Below, piece after piece: positions 50,001-59,746 of a stretch of DNA of 64,000 bases. The position numbers were made by a program, and so were the translations under genes. The stretch spans positions 372,001 through 436,000 of the forward strand of contig CANMEI010000002.1 of the NCBI GenBank assembly GCA_947496695.1, read 5' to 3'. Source of the stretch: an uncultured Cellulophaga sp. (GTDB lineage Bacteria; Bacteroidota; Bacteroidia; Flavobacteriales; Flavobacteriaceae). Positions within the stretch are counted from its first letter, which is position 1; each line of letters starts with the position of its first letter. The notes below the pieces were generated by a model, which made no database searches, was not told where the DNA came from, and saw only the letters and a program-made list of their open reading frames with translations.

Positions 50001-50459
50001 AGGCTTGTACGTTATATAAGGATCTTCCATATCTACCCAATAACCAACTTGCTCAGTCATTTTATTCCAAACATCGGTATACCTCATTACCGCTTTTTTA
50101 CAAGCCGCATTATATTCTTCTACAGATATTTTTTTTCCAATATCTTCTTTGGTTATACCTAATTCTTTCTCTACACCTAGCTCAATTGGTAAACCATGTG
50201 TATCCCAACCAGCCTTTCGTTTTACTTGAAAACCTTTCATGGTTTTATAACGAGGAAAAATATCTTTTATAGTTCTGGCCATTACATGGTGAATACCAGG
50301 CATACCGTTTGCAGAAGGTGGACCTTCAAAAAACACATAACTTTCTTTACCCTCACGAGTAGTGATACTTTTTTCAAAAATATCATTCTCTTTCCAGTAT
50401 TTTAAAATCTCTTCTGCAACTACTGGTAAATCTAATCCTTTGTATTCCGCGAACTTCAT
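47058..50459 (-). CDS. ileS: Isoleucyl-tRNA synthetase
   Basis: Charges tRNA-Ile and edits Val-tRNA. The 1133 residues are the long form with a C-terminal DUF5915-like extension. Class I signatures are PGIHHVMART (HIGH) near residue 55 and KKMSKRLGN (KMSKS), and the editing (CP1) domain lies between (about 200-420, WTTTPWTLPSN). The domain past residue 900 is the anticodon and tRNA-binding part. A TAATTTTG box at 50493-50500 is a -7 candidate; dksA follows, with lspA further on. Confidence 0.97.
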   Translation of the reverse strand: MKFAEYKGLDLPVVAEEILKYWKENDIFEKSITTREGKESYVFFEGPPSANGMPGIHHVMARTIKDIFPRYKTMKGFQVKRKAGWDTHGLPIELGVEKELGITKEDIGKKISVEEYNAACKKAVMRYTDVWNKMTEQVGYWVDMEDPYITYKPKYMESVWWLLKQIYSKGLIYKGYTIQPYSPKAGTGLSSHELNQPGTYQDVTDTTVTAQFKAIKETLPSFFDAYEGDIHFIAWTTTPWTLPSNTALTVGPKIEYVVVKTYNQYTFDPITVVLAKALVGKQFASKFKQIETQEELESYKQGDKKIPYLVLDTIVGKDLVGTKYEQLIDYVLPYQNPENAFRIISGDFVTTEDGTGIVHTAPTFGADDALVSKQAEPEIPPMLVLDENNNPVPLVDLQGKFRPELKEFGGKYVKNEYYDDGEAPERSIDVEIAIKLKEENKAFKVEKYVHSYPNCWRTDKPILYYPLDSWFIKVTDVKDQMFALNQTINWKPKATGEGRFGNWLANANDWNLSRSRYWGIPLPIWRTEDGKEEIMIGSVAELKEEMQKALQTGILEKDIFDDFEVGNMTEENYDKIDLHKNIVDQITLVSASGKPMKRESDLIDVWFDSGSMPYAQWHYPFENKELIDDNKTFPADFIAEGVDQTRGWFYTLHAIATMVFDSVAYKNVVSNGLVLDKEGKKMSKRLGNATDPFETMDAHGADATRWYMISNANPWDNLKFDVEGIAEVKRKFFGTLYNTYSFFALYTNIDGFQYNEDEIALNQRPEIDQWILSELHTLIKTVDEAYADYDPTRATRAISEYVQENLSNWYVRLCRRRFWKGEYEQDKISAYQTLYTCLITVAKLSAPVAPFFMDRLYKDLTNTTHTENFESVHLADFPVYDENIVNKELESKMAKAQTISSLVLSIRQKEKIKVRQPLQKIMIPVLDEKQKNEIVAVSDLIKSEVNVKEIELLDDASGILVKQIKPNFKVLGPKFGKDMKLVANAVANFSQEDIQKIEQHGEISIEINNKSSILHLQDVEISSQDIEGWLVATSGPITVALDVTIDENLRKEGIARELVNRIQNLRKDSGYEVTDKIEVKILKGGLVEEAVKSNLDYIKTETLTAELTFEQELENGMDIAFDEVNTKLFIQKH

Positions 50460-50492
50460 AATAACTACTTCTGGTACTACATTTTAAGCCTG

Positions 50493-50500
50493 CAAAATTA
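50493..50500 (-). promoter_or_regulatory. Probable ileS promoter -7 box
   Basis: Minus-strand TAATTTTG matches TAnnTTTG, 34 bases before the ileS start. No clear -33 TTG was found. Confidence 0.4.
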
Positions 50501-50641
50501 TAAATTTAGATTGAATAAATAGCGTTTAGTTTTAAATGATACACATAATAACACAAAAAACATTTGTTAAAGAAATCTAAAAATTTAGATCTATCGTATA
50601 TTATAGTAGTTAACTATATTATAAACACAAAATTTTTAAAA

Positions 50642-51049
50642 ATGAAAAAAGTAATTTTAAGTGCTGCTTTAGTAATCGCATTAAGCTCATCATTCGTATC
50701 TTGTAGAGATGCTGCCGACAAAGCAAAAGAAGCTGCAGAGGCAACAGAAGCAGCTACTAACGAAGCTGGTGAAGAGCTAAAAGAATTAGGAGAAGATGCT
50801 GCCGCTAAAGCTGATGAAGTAGGCTCTGAAATAAAAGAAGCTGGTGAAAATGCAATGGAAACAGCTAAAGAAACTGGTGCTGATGCCGTAGAAGGTGTTA
50901 AAGCTGCTGGCGAAGAAGTTATGGAAGCAGGTGAGAATGCTATTGATGGTGCAAAAGAAGCTGGCACTAAAGCTGTAGAAAGTGCAAAAGCTACAAGTGA
51001 AGAAGTAAAAACTGTAGCTACAGATGCTGCTGCTAAAATAAACAACTAG
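50642..51049 (+). CDS. Lipoprotein with LEA-like amphipathic helix repeats
   Basis: A 135-residue lipoprotein (lipobox FVSC, Cys21). The rest is Ala-, Glu- and Lys-rich with recurring 11-residue-like units, for example AGEELKELGEDA, AGENAMETAKE, AGEEVMEAGENA and AGTKAVESAKA. This resembles late-embryogenesis-abundant and apolipoprotein-type helices, which coat membranes or protect against desiccation. No known family was confirmed. The ATG at 50642 gives a proper signal peptide; an upstream frame extension to 50564 is not needed. A bidirectional terminator follows at 51076. Confidence 0.8.
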   Translation: MKKVILSAALVIALSSSFVSCRDAADKAKEAAEATEAATNEAGEELKELGEDAAAKADEVGSEIKEAGENAMETAKETGADAVEGVKAAGEEVMEAGENAIDGAKEAGTKAVESAKATSEEVKTVATDAAAKINN

Positions 51050-51075
51050 TATTTAGTTATTGTTTTTATAATATA

Positions 51076-51101
51076 AAATCCCTGATAAAAATCAGGGATT
51101 T
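51076..51101. terminator. Bidirectional terminator between the lipoprotein and the TonB receptor
   Basis: An 11-bp stem AAATCCCTGAT/ATCAGGGATTT with a 4-base loop and a T-run on the plus side, located between convergent genes. Confidence 0.85.
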
Positions 51102-51110
51102 TTTTTACGT

Positions 51111-53528
51111 TTAATATTGAAATGTATATACTAAGGCTACTATTAAATTTCTTCCTGGCGCTACAATACCTGATGAATAACTACGATATCTTTGATTTGT
51201 AATATTTTCAAGACTAGCAGTTAACTTTAAAGCATTTGAAAATGCATACTGTGATCTAAAATTTAAGGTATGCCATGAGGGTGAATAAGGGTTTCCGTCA
51301 GCATCAGATGCATAAATGTATGTTTTACTCTGTTCTGAAACCGCTAAATCATCAGCCGATACTTCACCATTGAAATTAAAAAATAAATCTGTTTTTATTT
51401 TTTGATTTTTCCAAACTAAATGTAAATCTCCAAATGTTGGTGCAACATGCCTTCCAGGAGAATCTGTACCATCATCTTCCTCTTCAATTCCTTCAGTAAA
51501 TGACAAATTTCCATTTACCGAAAGGTTTTCTGTAAATGTAATATCTACCGCAAATTCAAATCCATAAACATACGCCCTAGCCGCATTTTGCATGGCTTGC
51601 ACATTGCTTAACTCGCCATTATATTCAATCTCAGTCTCTCCATTAAACTCAAAATCTCTACGAACAAGTGCATCAACCAAATAGGTGTAAAAAGTTGCCC
51701 CTTTTATCATCACTCTATCCTTAATATTTTTTTGTACTCCTATTTCTGCATTATAGGCATATTCTGGTTCTAAATCTGGATTTGGCACTACAACTGACCC
51801 TGGCTCTGAATCAAATATTTTACCTACATCATCTATATTTGGTGCTCTAAAACCTGTTGATGTATTTGATGTAATTTGCAAATCTGCCTTCGGAAACCAA
51901 CTTACACCAAGACTACCTGTTAATGCTCCTGTGCTAAGATCTGCATTATCAAAAGGAAAATCATAAAAAGTATCATCAAAAATTGCATTCACCCAAACAT
52001 GACTATACCTCAACCCTGATGATACTGTTAAGTTTGGTTTTGCTTTATATTCTCCAGTTATATAACCTGCTAAAGTTTGCCAAGTAGCACCGTCTGGATA
52101 CCTGCTGGCTGTTGCTTCAGTATCATTGGTCTCAATATCTTCTTGACTGCCTGTAGCGTGTACTTTATTGAAAATATATTCAGCACCATAATATAACCTA
52201 AAATCTCCAATACGTTTATTTTCAAAATCTATATTTGCTGATAATGCATCTACTTTCTCTTCTGTAGTATATCTTACTAGATCTTGAAAATCTCTATCAT
52301 TTCTACTTTCTTCAAAAAATTGATAAGCAGTTGTAATTTTTAATCCATCATAAAAACGGCCTTTTCCATTTTTATTAAATTGTAAATTACTCATAAACCA
52401 TTTTTGTGGGCCGTAATACCACTCAGCTGAACGCAGACCATCTTCATCACTATTTGGTCTAATAAGTCGGTCGTACCTTGAGTAGTTAGAGGTTTCTGAA
52501 TAATAGTTACTCCAATTTAAATTCCAATTACTATTCGGCTTAAAACCTATTTTTTGTAAAAGATTTATTTGATTATACCCTGTCGGATTCTGGATTCTAT
52601 CATCAGAATTGTCTACTTCAAAATCTTCACCATCAATAGTTTCAACATAAGTTTTTCGCAAATATGAATCAAGTCCATATTTACCCATTTTTAAATCTCC
52701 AAATTCATTATAAGAGATACTTGTTAAAAATGCCCATTTATTTTTTCCGAAATTAAAATTTACATGAGCTGTATTTTCTTTATTTGCAGTTGAATATCTA
52801 TACGTTGCACTCCCTGAAAATATATTATTTTTAGTGCTGGAGAATTCCACTTTTTGAGTTAAGAAATTCATAACTCCCCCAATAGCATCACTACCATAAA
52901 TTACAGAACCAGGGCCAAAAATAACCTCAGTACTTTTTACCGTAAAAGGATCAATAGAAATTACATTCTGTAAATTTCCACTCCTAAAAATAGCATTATT
53001 CATACGCACACCATCAACAGAAAGTAACAATCTATTGGTTGAAAACCCTCTAATCATAGGGCTTCCACCTCCTAATTGACTTTTTTGCACAAAAACTTTT
53101 CCGCTTTGCCTTAATAAATCTGCTGATGTTTGTGGATTTGTAAAAACGATACTCTTAGCATCTATAGAAATAACTTTTTGTGGTATATCCTTCTTCTGTT
53201 GTTCCCATTTTGAAATAGACATTACTACTTCATCAAGCACTTGAGTATCAGGAATCAAATATACTTTACTACCTTTTTTAAAAATTTGTTCTTTAGTGCT
53301 CTTAAAAATTTCATGCCCTAAATGTTTAAATGTAATACGTTCATTTTCACTAAAGGCTTTTATATTAAACTTCCCATCAAAATCTGTCACACCTGTTTTA
53401 GATTTATCAGCATTAAAAATAGCAACATTTAAAATCGGCTTTTGAGTCTCAAAATCAAGAACAATTAATTCTTGCCCAATAATTGAGTTTGAAATTAGAA
53501 AAAAAAGAAGAAATATAGTTTTATACAT
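51111..53528 (-). CDS. TonB-dependent receptor, heme/hemoglobin-receptor-like
   Basis: An 805-residue receptor with signal peptide (MYKTIFLLFFLISNSIIGQ), CarboxypepD_reg-like domain, plug (about 130-230: GGGSPMIRGFSTNRLLLSVDG, GPGSVIYGSDAIGGV) and barrel ending YTFQY. The barrel carries FRAPN and NPDLEPE, the FRAP/NPNL boxes of heme and hemoglobin receptors; the HmuY-like partner is not present, so another ligand is possible. The ATG at 53528 gives the better signal peptide; an upstream ATG at 53546 overlaps recO. It follows recO closely. Confidence 0.9.
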   Translation of the reverse strand: MYKTIFLLFFLISNSIIGQELIVLDFETQKPILNVAIFNADKSKTGVTDFDGKFNIKAFSENERITFKHLGHEIFKSTKEQIFKKGSKVYLIPDTQVLDEVVMSISKWEQQKKDIPQKVISIDAKSIVFTNPQTSADLLRQSGKVFVQKSQLGGGSPMIRGFSTNRLLLSVDGVRMNNAIFRSGNLQNVISIDPFTVKSTEVIFGPGSVIYGSDAIGGVMNFLTQKVEFSSTKNNIFSGSATYRYSTANKENTAHVNFNFGKNKWAFLTSISYNEFGDLKMGKYGLDSYLRKTYVETIDGEDFEVDNSDDRIQNPTGYNQINLLQKIGFKPNSNWNLNWSNYYSETSNYSRYDRLIRPNSDEDGLRSAEWYYGPQKWFMSNLQFNKNGKGRFYDGLKITTAYQFFEESRNDRDFQDLVRYTTEEKVDALSANIDFENKRIGDFRLYYGAEYIFNKVHATGSQEDIETNDTEATASRYPDGATWQTLAGYITGEYKAKPNLTVSSGLRYSHVWVNAIFDDTFYDFPFDNADLSTGALTGSLGVSWFPKADLQITSNTSTGFRAPNIDDVGKIFDSEPGSVVVPNPDLEPEYAYNAEIGVQKNIKDRVMIKGATFYTYLVDALVRRDFEFNGETEIEYNGELSNVQAMQNAARAYVYGFEFAVDITFTENLSVNGNLSFTEGIEEEDDGTDSPGRHVAPTFGDLHLVWKNQKIKTDLFFNFNGEVSADDLAVSEQSKTYIYASDADGNPYSPSWHTLNFRSQYAFSNALKLTASLENITNQRYRSYSSGIVAPGRNLIVALVYTFQY

Positions 53529-53529
53529 T

Positions 53530-54249
53530 CTAGCTGAAAACTTCATTTAAAATTGCAAGTGATTTAGGTTTCCTAAATCCGTGTAAATGTAATTCATAAT
53601 AAAGAATAATACTTTTCAACAGCTCTTGACGCTGTTTCTTATTCATTTTTATAGTATGTATTGCATCAAAATTTATGCCCAAAAACCGTTTAAAATAATT
53701 TAAATTTTGCCCCATTATTAATGGATTTAAAGAAGGTAAGTAAATAAAATTAGCTTCAGTTAAATCAAAATACGGTGCGTTTATCTCAGAAGTATCAGGG
53801 TAAAGTCCAAAATACCTTGTAAGCACCAATAAAAAATAGAGATGAAAATTTGAAATCTCATCATTAGTATCTAACCACTGTAATGATGCTTCTAAAAAAT
53901 CAAATAAGCTTTGATTTCCTTCTTCTTCATGAATACTATTTCCTAACATTTCTGCTAAAAAAAAGGTTAAAGCATTTTTAGTAATATTAGTATGTAAATT
54001 TTGATAATGATAGTTAACCTTTACTTCTTTAATACTTTCTAATGTACCTTTATTTTTATGTTGTGCAACTATTTCTAATTGGGATAAAGGTTGAAAATAT
54101 GCGGTTTTTAGTTTTGCTTTTTTTGATGATAAAACACCTTTTAATAAATATGATTTTATACCATCGGACAACGTATATGCTTTTACAATTAAGCTTGTAT
54201 CTCCATATTTAAGTGCTGATAATATTATTGCTTTGGTGGTTACTTGCAT
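53530..54249 (-). CDS. recO: DNA repair protein RecO
   Basis: Helps load RecA on single-stranded gaps in the RecFOR pathway. The 239 residues have the N-terminal OB fold (QVTTKAIILSALKYGDTSLIVKAYT) and a helical C-terminal domain; no zinc-finger cysteines are seen. A TATCTTTG box at 54270-54277 is a likely -7 element. Its stop is next to the TonB receptor start, a tight join between a repair gene and an uptake gene. Confidence 0.95.
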   Translation of the reverse strand: MQVTTKAIILSALKYGDTSLIVKAYTLSDGIKSYLLKGVLSSKKAKLKTAYFQPLSQLEIVAQHKNKGTLESIKEVKVNYHYQNLHTNITKNALTFFLAEMLGNSIHEEEGNQSLFDFLEASLQWLDTNDEISNFHLYFLLVLTRYFGLYPDTSEINAPYFDLTEANFIYLPSLNPLIMGQNLNYFKRFLGINFDAIHTIKMNKKQRQELLKSIILYYELHLHGFRKPKSLAILNEVFS

Positions 54250-54269
54250 TCCAGTATTTCAGATTAAAA

Positions 54270-54277
54270 CAAAGATA
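54270..54277 (-). promoter_or_regulatory. Probable recO promoter -7 box
   Basis: Minus-strand TATCTTTG matches TAnnTTTG, 21 bases before the recO ATG. Confidence 0.4.
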
Positions 54278-54306
54278 GTATGAAATATTTCGAAAAATGA
54301 ATTAAA

Positions 54307-54343
54307 AAAAGACCTACAATGCATAAAACATTGTAGGTCTTTT
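54307..54343 (-). terminator. Terminator downstream of gdhA
   Basis: A 15-bp perfect stem AAAAGACCTACAATG with a 7-base loop and flanking A/T runs, between the gdhA stop and recO. It is the strongest hairpin in this part of the window. Confidence 0.9.
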
Positions 54344-54379
54344 AAGCCCTAAATTAAAATCTGTATTGTAAATTTCCTA

Positions 54380-55744
<1,365 letters not shown>

Positions 55745-55791
55745 CTATTAAATTTTTACAGCCTTTAATTATTAAATTAAAAATATAACGC

Positions 55792-55799
55792 CAAAATTA
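55792..55799 (-). promoter_or_regulatory. Possible gdhA promoter -7 box
   Basis: Minus-strand TAATTTTG matches TAnnTTTG, 69 bases before the gdhA start in an AT-rich region. Confidence 0.35.
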
Positions 55800-55909
55800 T
55801 TAATTTATGACAAAATAAAATGTTATTTATTGAAAATTTAATAATATTTATACTTTAATTAATGTTTTATTAAATATCTTATGAATTTAGTCTTGAAATA
55901 AAAAAAACA

Positions 55910-57070
55910 TTACACAATTTTCAAAGCTTTATCTAAATCTACAATTAAATCTTCAACATCTTCGATTCCAACACTTAAACGTATTAAACCATCAACTATT
56001 CCTACCTTTTCTCTTTCTTCCTTTGGTATACTCCCATGAGACATACTTGCCGGATGACCTACCAAACTCTCTACTCCTCCTAATGAATCTGCTAAAGCAA
56101 ATAATTTCAATGTTTCTACAATTTTAACAGCATCATTATAATTCCCTCCTTTGGGCACAAAAGAAATTACACCACCAAAATCTCTCATTTGCTTTTTTGC
56201 TATTTTATGATTTGGGTGCGATTCAAAACCAGGCCAATATACTTTTTCAACTTTATCATTATTTCTTAAATAATGTGCTATTGTAGTTGCATTTTCGCAG
56301 TGCCTTTGCATACGTACATGCAAGGTTTTTAATCCACGAAGTGCTAAAAAACTATCCATTGGTCCTGCTATTGCACCTGTAGATTTTTGAATAAAAAAAA
56401 GTTTATCAGCAATCTCTTTATCATTTACAATTACTGCACCCAAAATAACATCACTATGACCGCTAATATATTTTGAAACGGAATGCATCACAATATCAGC
56501 ACCTAAGTTTAAAGGCTGTTGCAAATAAGGGCTTGCAAAAGTATTATCAACAGCAAGTAATAAATTGTTCTTTTTTGTTATTTGAGCTATCATTTTAATA
56601 TCTACAATAGTTAATAATGGGTTTGTCGGTGTTTCAATCCAAACTAATTTTGTTTTAGAACTTATACACTTCTCAATATTAGAAACTTCATCCATAGAAA
56701 CAAAATGAAAAACAATATTATAGCGCTCAAAAACTTTTGTAAACAAACGATAGCTACCGCCATATAAGTCATTAATTACTATAACTTCATCACCAGCATT
56801 CAACAACCTTAAAACAGCATCAATTGCCGCTACACCACTCGCAAAAGCCATTGCAAAAGTACCATCTTCAATACTTATCAATGCATTCTCTAATGCTGTT
56901 CTGGTTGGATTTGACACTCTAGAATACTCGTACCCTTGGTTTTGCCCTGGAGAAGATTGTGCAAATGTAGAAGTTTGATAAATTGGAGCTGCAACTGCAC
57001 CATATGCTTTATCTGGCTGCTGACCACCGTGAATTACTTTAGAGTTAAATTTTAGTTTATTTTCATCCAT
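55910..57070 (-). CDS. metB: Cystathionine gamma-synthase-like PLP enzyme
   Basis: A 386-residue Cys/Met-metabolism PLP enzyme. PLP is held by Lys200 in HSVSKYISGHSD; the Tyr and Arg in YEYSRVSNPTR and the substrate Arg in IRLSVGIEDVEDL are conserved. Cystathionine gamma-synthase (homoserine ester plus cysteine) is the best match, but beta- or gamma-lyase activity cannot be told apart by eye. Its promoter overlaps the divergent promoter of the DUF3298 lipoprotein gene. Confidence 0.9.
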   Translation of the reverse strand: MDENKLKFNSKVIHGGQQPDKAYGAVAAPIYQTSTFAQSSPGQNQGYEYSRVSNPTRTALENALISIEDGTFAMAFASGVAAIDAVLRLLNAGDEVIVINDLYGGSYRLFTKVFERYNIVFHFVSMDEVSNIEKCISSKTKLVWIETPTNPLLTIVDIKMIAQITKKNNLLLAVDNTFASPYLQQPLNLGADIVMHSVSKYISGHSDVILGAVIVNDKEIADKLFFIQKSTGAIAGPMDSFLALRGLKTLHVRMQRHCENATTIAHYLRNNDKVEKVYWPGFESHPNHKIAKKQMRDFGGVISFVPKGGNYNDAVKIVETLKLFALADSLGGVESLVGHPASMSHGSIPKEEREKVGIVDGLIRLSVGIEDVEDLIVDLDKALKIV

Positions 57071-57088
57071 ATCGCCTATCTTTACTTA

Positions 57089-57118
57089 CAAATGTACCGT
57101 TATCTTTGCAGGCTAACA
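57089..57118 (-). promoter_or_regulatory. Probable metB promoter (-33 TTG and -7 TACATTTG)
   Basis: On the minus strand TTG (57116-57118) is followed after 19 bases by TACATTTG (57089-57096), fitting the Bacteroidota pattern and ending 18 bases before the metB ATG. It overlaps the divergent promoter at 57101-57108. Confidence 0.5.
57101..57108 (+). promoter_or_regulatory. Probable -7 box for the DUF3298-like lipoprotein gene
   Basis: TATCTTTG matches TAnnTTTG and would give a leader of about 40 bases. It lies within the spacer of the opposite metB promoter. Confidence 0.45.
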
Positions 57119-57151
57119 ATGTTAACCATATTGTGTTTTTAAATTGTAAAA

Positions 57152-57901
57152 ATGAAAATTAAACTAAACGTATTATTATTCCTTATTCTTGCTTTTGGAT
57201 GTAAAAAAAATGAAGATCAACTAACAAATGAACCTTTAGAATTTGAAAGTGAAAAATGTGCAGATTGCCCTGAAATAAAAATTGATATTTTCAATTTTAT
57301 TGATGATTTACCTATTACAGCAACTATTAATAACGTGTTACAAAAAGAAGTTATTGACCAATTGTTATATGATGACGATATTAAAGTAGAAACAATTGAC
57401 GAAGCTATTATATCATTTAAAAATGGATATTTAGATTTGAAAAATATGTATGCTGATGAAACTGTTGGTTGGGAAGCAAATATAGAAGGTGATATTACTT
57501 TTGAAAATAAAGATGTAATATCAATACAAATGAATAGTTACATTTTTACAGGTGGTGCACATGGTTATGGTGTTACCCGTTTTTTAAACTTTGATAAAAA
57601 AAAGGGTGATCAATTAGAGAATTGGCAATTGTTTAGTGACAAAGAAGATTTTAGACATTTTGCTGAAATAAAGTTTAAAATTCAAGAAGATATTCCGCAA
57701 AGCGCCTCAATAAATAGCACTGGTTTTATGTTTGAAAATGAAACTTTTTATTTGCCTAAAAATATTGGATTTACAAAAGAAGGGTTACAATTAACATACA
57801 ACCAGTATGAAGTAGCTTCATATGCTGATGGCCCAATAATTATAACCCTGCCCTATAATGAAATAAATAAATTTCTTGCTTTAAAAATTAAAAAGAAGTA
57901 A
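57152..57901 (+). CDS. DUF3298/DUF4163-type lipoprotein
   Basis: A 249-residue lipoprotein (lipobox AFGC, Cys17) with a DUF4163-like region and the DUF3298 signature SYIFTGGAHGYGVTRFLNFD (about 130-149), then a C-terminal part near TLPYNEINKFL. Similar to RsiV/PdaC lysozyme-binding or peptidoglycan-related modules, but the role here is unknown. It converges on the DinB gene with a 3-base gap. Confidence 0.85.
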   Translation: MKIKLNVLLFLILAFGCKKNEDQLTNEPLEFESEKCADCPEIKIDIFNFIDDLPITATINNVLQKEVIDQLLYDDDIKVETIDEAIISFKNGYLDLKNMYADETVGWEANIEGDITFENKDVISIQMNSYIFTGGAHGYGVTRFLNFDKKKGDQLENWQLFSDKEDFRHFAEIKFKIQEDIPQSASINSTGFMFENETFYLPKNIGFTKEGLQLTYNQYEVASYADGPIIITLPYNEINKFLALKIKKK

Positions 57902-57904
57902 CTA

Positions 57905-58366
57905 TTATTTTGTTTGAACTTTTAATAAAGATACAATTGCACCTGTATGTAACCCCTCATGAAATACATTAAATGCGATTGCATCCTCAACAGTACTTAG
58001 AGTAATATTGACACTTGTGGTGTATTCATTATAAGTTTGGTATTTTCCATTCTCATAATCTTGTTGCATTAATTCTAATGTTGAAAACAAAAATCCTTCA
58101 ACCAACTCAATTTCTTCTTCAGTTACTGTACCATCAGGCACAGTACCTTTTTTATATTTCTCAACCATTTCGTCTGAAATACGTAATGGCATACCACTAA
58201 ACTTATTCACTAATAATTCTTGTGTAACCACAACATGAGCTATATTCCACCAAATATTATTTCTAAACCCTTCAGGAATATTCAAAAGTTGTTCTCTAGG
58301 CGTATTTGTTAAGAATTTATATAAAATCCTTCTATTTTTAAGTGTAATGTCAAATAGTTTTTCCAA
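57905..58366 (-). CDS. DinB-family putative metalloenzyme
   Basis: A 153-residue four-helix protein of the DinB/YfiT type. Likely metal-binding histidines are in NIAHVVVTQ and FHEGLHTGAI. Members include damage-inducible proteins and thiol-dependent transferases; the substrate here is unknown. The reading frame opens with TTG at 58366; no in-frame ATG lies upstream or close downstream that keeps the first helix. Confidence 0.85.
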   Translation of the reverse strand: MEKLFDITLKNRRILYKFLTNTPREQLLNIPEGFRNNIWWNIAHVVVTQELLVNKFSGMPLRISDEMVEKYKKGTVPDGTVTEEEIELVEGFLFSTLELMQQDYENGKYQTYNEYTTSVNITLSTVEDAIAFNVFHEGLHTGAIVSLLKVQTK

Positions 58367-58496
58367 AATAATATCATTTTATTCAGGTATAAAAATAGAA
58401 CTTTTCATAGGAAATGAGTTCCTTTGCAGTAGGATTAACACAAAAATAATTTTTCGTGAAAATCTTAAAAAAGTAACTTCTATAAATATTTTCTAA

Positions 58497-58850
58497 ATGA
58501 AAAAAATATATCACTTAAGTACTTGTGACACCTGCCAAAGAATACTGAAAGAATTACAACCTTTAGAAGGTTTTGAGTCACAAGATATTAAAGCAGTTTC
58601 AATAACAGCTGAGCAGTTAGAGAAAATGCATGAGCTTTCAGGAAGTTATGAAGCTTTATTTAGTAAAAGAGCACGATTATACAAAGAAAAAGGCTTGAAA
58701 GAAAAATCACTTTCTGAAGCTGATTACAAACAATATATTTTAGAACACTATACCTTTTTAAAACGACCAGTTATTTTGGTTGATGGAGAAATATTTATTG
58801 GTAACAGTAAGAAAGTAATCGCTGCCGCTAAAGAAAAAATACAAGGGTGA
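58497..58850 (+). CDS. ArsC/Spx-family thioredoxin-fold protein
   Basis: A 117-residue protein with the N-terminal active-site CxxC in STCDTCQRIL and the family's RPVILVDGEIFIG near the C-terminus. It belongs to the arsenate reductase/Spx group, but the Arg pattern of true ArsC is not fully seen, so a redox role is more likely than arsenate resistance; no arsenic genes are nearby. It overlaps the next gene by 4 bases (GTGA), so they are translationally coupled. Confidence 0.88.
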   Translation: MKKIYHLSTCDTCQRILKELQPLEGFESQDIKAVSITAEQLEKMHELSGSYEALFSKRARLYKEKGLKEKSLSEADYKQYILEHYTFLKRPVILVDGEIFIGNSKKVIAAAKEKIQG

Positions 58851-59746
58851 GCAAAAGAACTCTAGCCATATTAGCTGCTTTAGGCACAACTATAATTTAT
58901 GCACTAAACCATACTATTGCAAAAGATGTTATGCCTAATTATGTAAAACCTTTTGGTTTTATTTTTATTCGGCTAATTGGTGCTACCGTTCTATTTTGGG
59001 CAATATCTCCTTTTGTTCCTAAACAAAAAATTGATCGTGGAGATTGGGGACGTTTTATAATTTGCGCCTTAACAGGAATGGCAATTAATATGCTCTCATT
59101 CTTTAAAGGGCTAGAATTATCTACGCCTATAAACAGTGCTGTTCTAATTACCATTACTCCAATAATCGTAGTAATTCTATCAGCATTTTTAATTAAAGAA
59201 AAAATTACTTTTCAAAAAAGTATTGGTGTTGTTATTGGTCTTATTGGTGCACTTAGTTTAGTCTTATTTGGCGCTGAAATTAATAACAACGCACCAAATA
59301 TCCCTTTTGGGAACTTCTTATTTATTATTAATGCTACATCTTTCGGAATCTATTTAATACTCGTAAAGAATTTACTTGAAAAATACCATCCTTTTCTAGC
59401 CTTAAAATGGTTATTTACTATCGGTTTTATAATCACATTACCATTTACTATAGGTGAATTTACTCAAGTTGAATGGCACTCAATTCCAACAAATATAATT
59501 GGCGCTATTGTGTATGTAATTTTAGGAACAACATTTTGCACTTATGTATTTAATGCTTTTGCCTTAAAACAATTAAAAGCATCAACAGTTGGTGCGTTTT
59601 CGTATTTGCAACCACTAATCGGAGTTTGTTTTGCAATACTTACAGGTAAAGATAGCTTGAGCACCCTAAAACTAATAGCAATGTTGCTCGTACTTTTAGG
59701 TGTTTATTTGGTAAGTAAAAAACCAAAACTTAAGACAAGTCTTTAG
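58847..59746 (+). CDS. EamA/DMT-family transporter
   Basis: A 299-residue membrane protein with ten hydrophobic helices in two EamA repeats (about 5-140 and 150-290). DMT proteins export metabolites such as amino acids or nucleobases; substrate unknown. It starts with GTG at 58847 overlapping the ArsC-like stop. Its end overlaps the convergent thioesterase gene by 17 bases. Confidence 0.9.
   Translation: MSKRTLAILAALGTTIIYALNHTIAKDVMPNYVKPFGFIFIRLIGATVLFWAISPFVPKQKIDRGDWGRFIICALTGMAINMLSFFKGLELSTPINSAVLITITPIIVVILSAFLIKEKITFQKSIGVVIGLIGALSLVLFGAEINNNAPNIPFGNFLFIINATSFGIYLILVKNLLEKYHPFLALKWLFTIGFIITLPFTIGEFTQVEWHSIPTNIIGAIVYVILGTTFCTYVFNAFALKQLKASTVGAFSYLQPLIGVCFAILTGKDSLSTLKLIAMLLVLLGVYLVSKKPKLKTSL

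Noticed and set aside
50614..51045. Long minus-strand frame opposite the helical-repeat lipoprotein
   Set aside because: A shadow of the repetitive Ala/Glu-rich gene on the plus strand, with no own signals.
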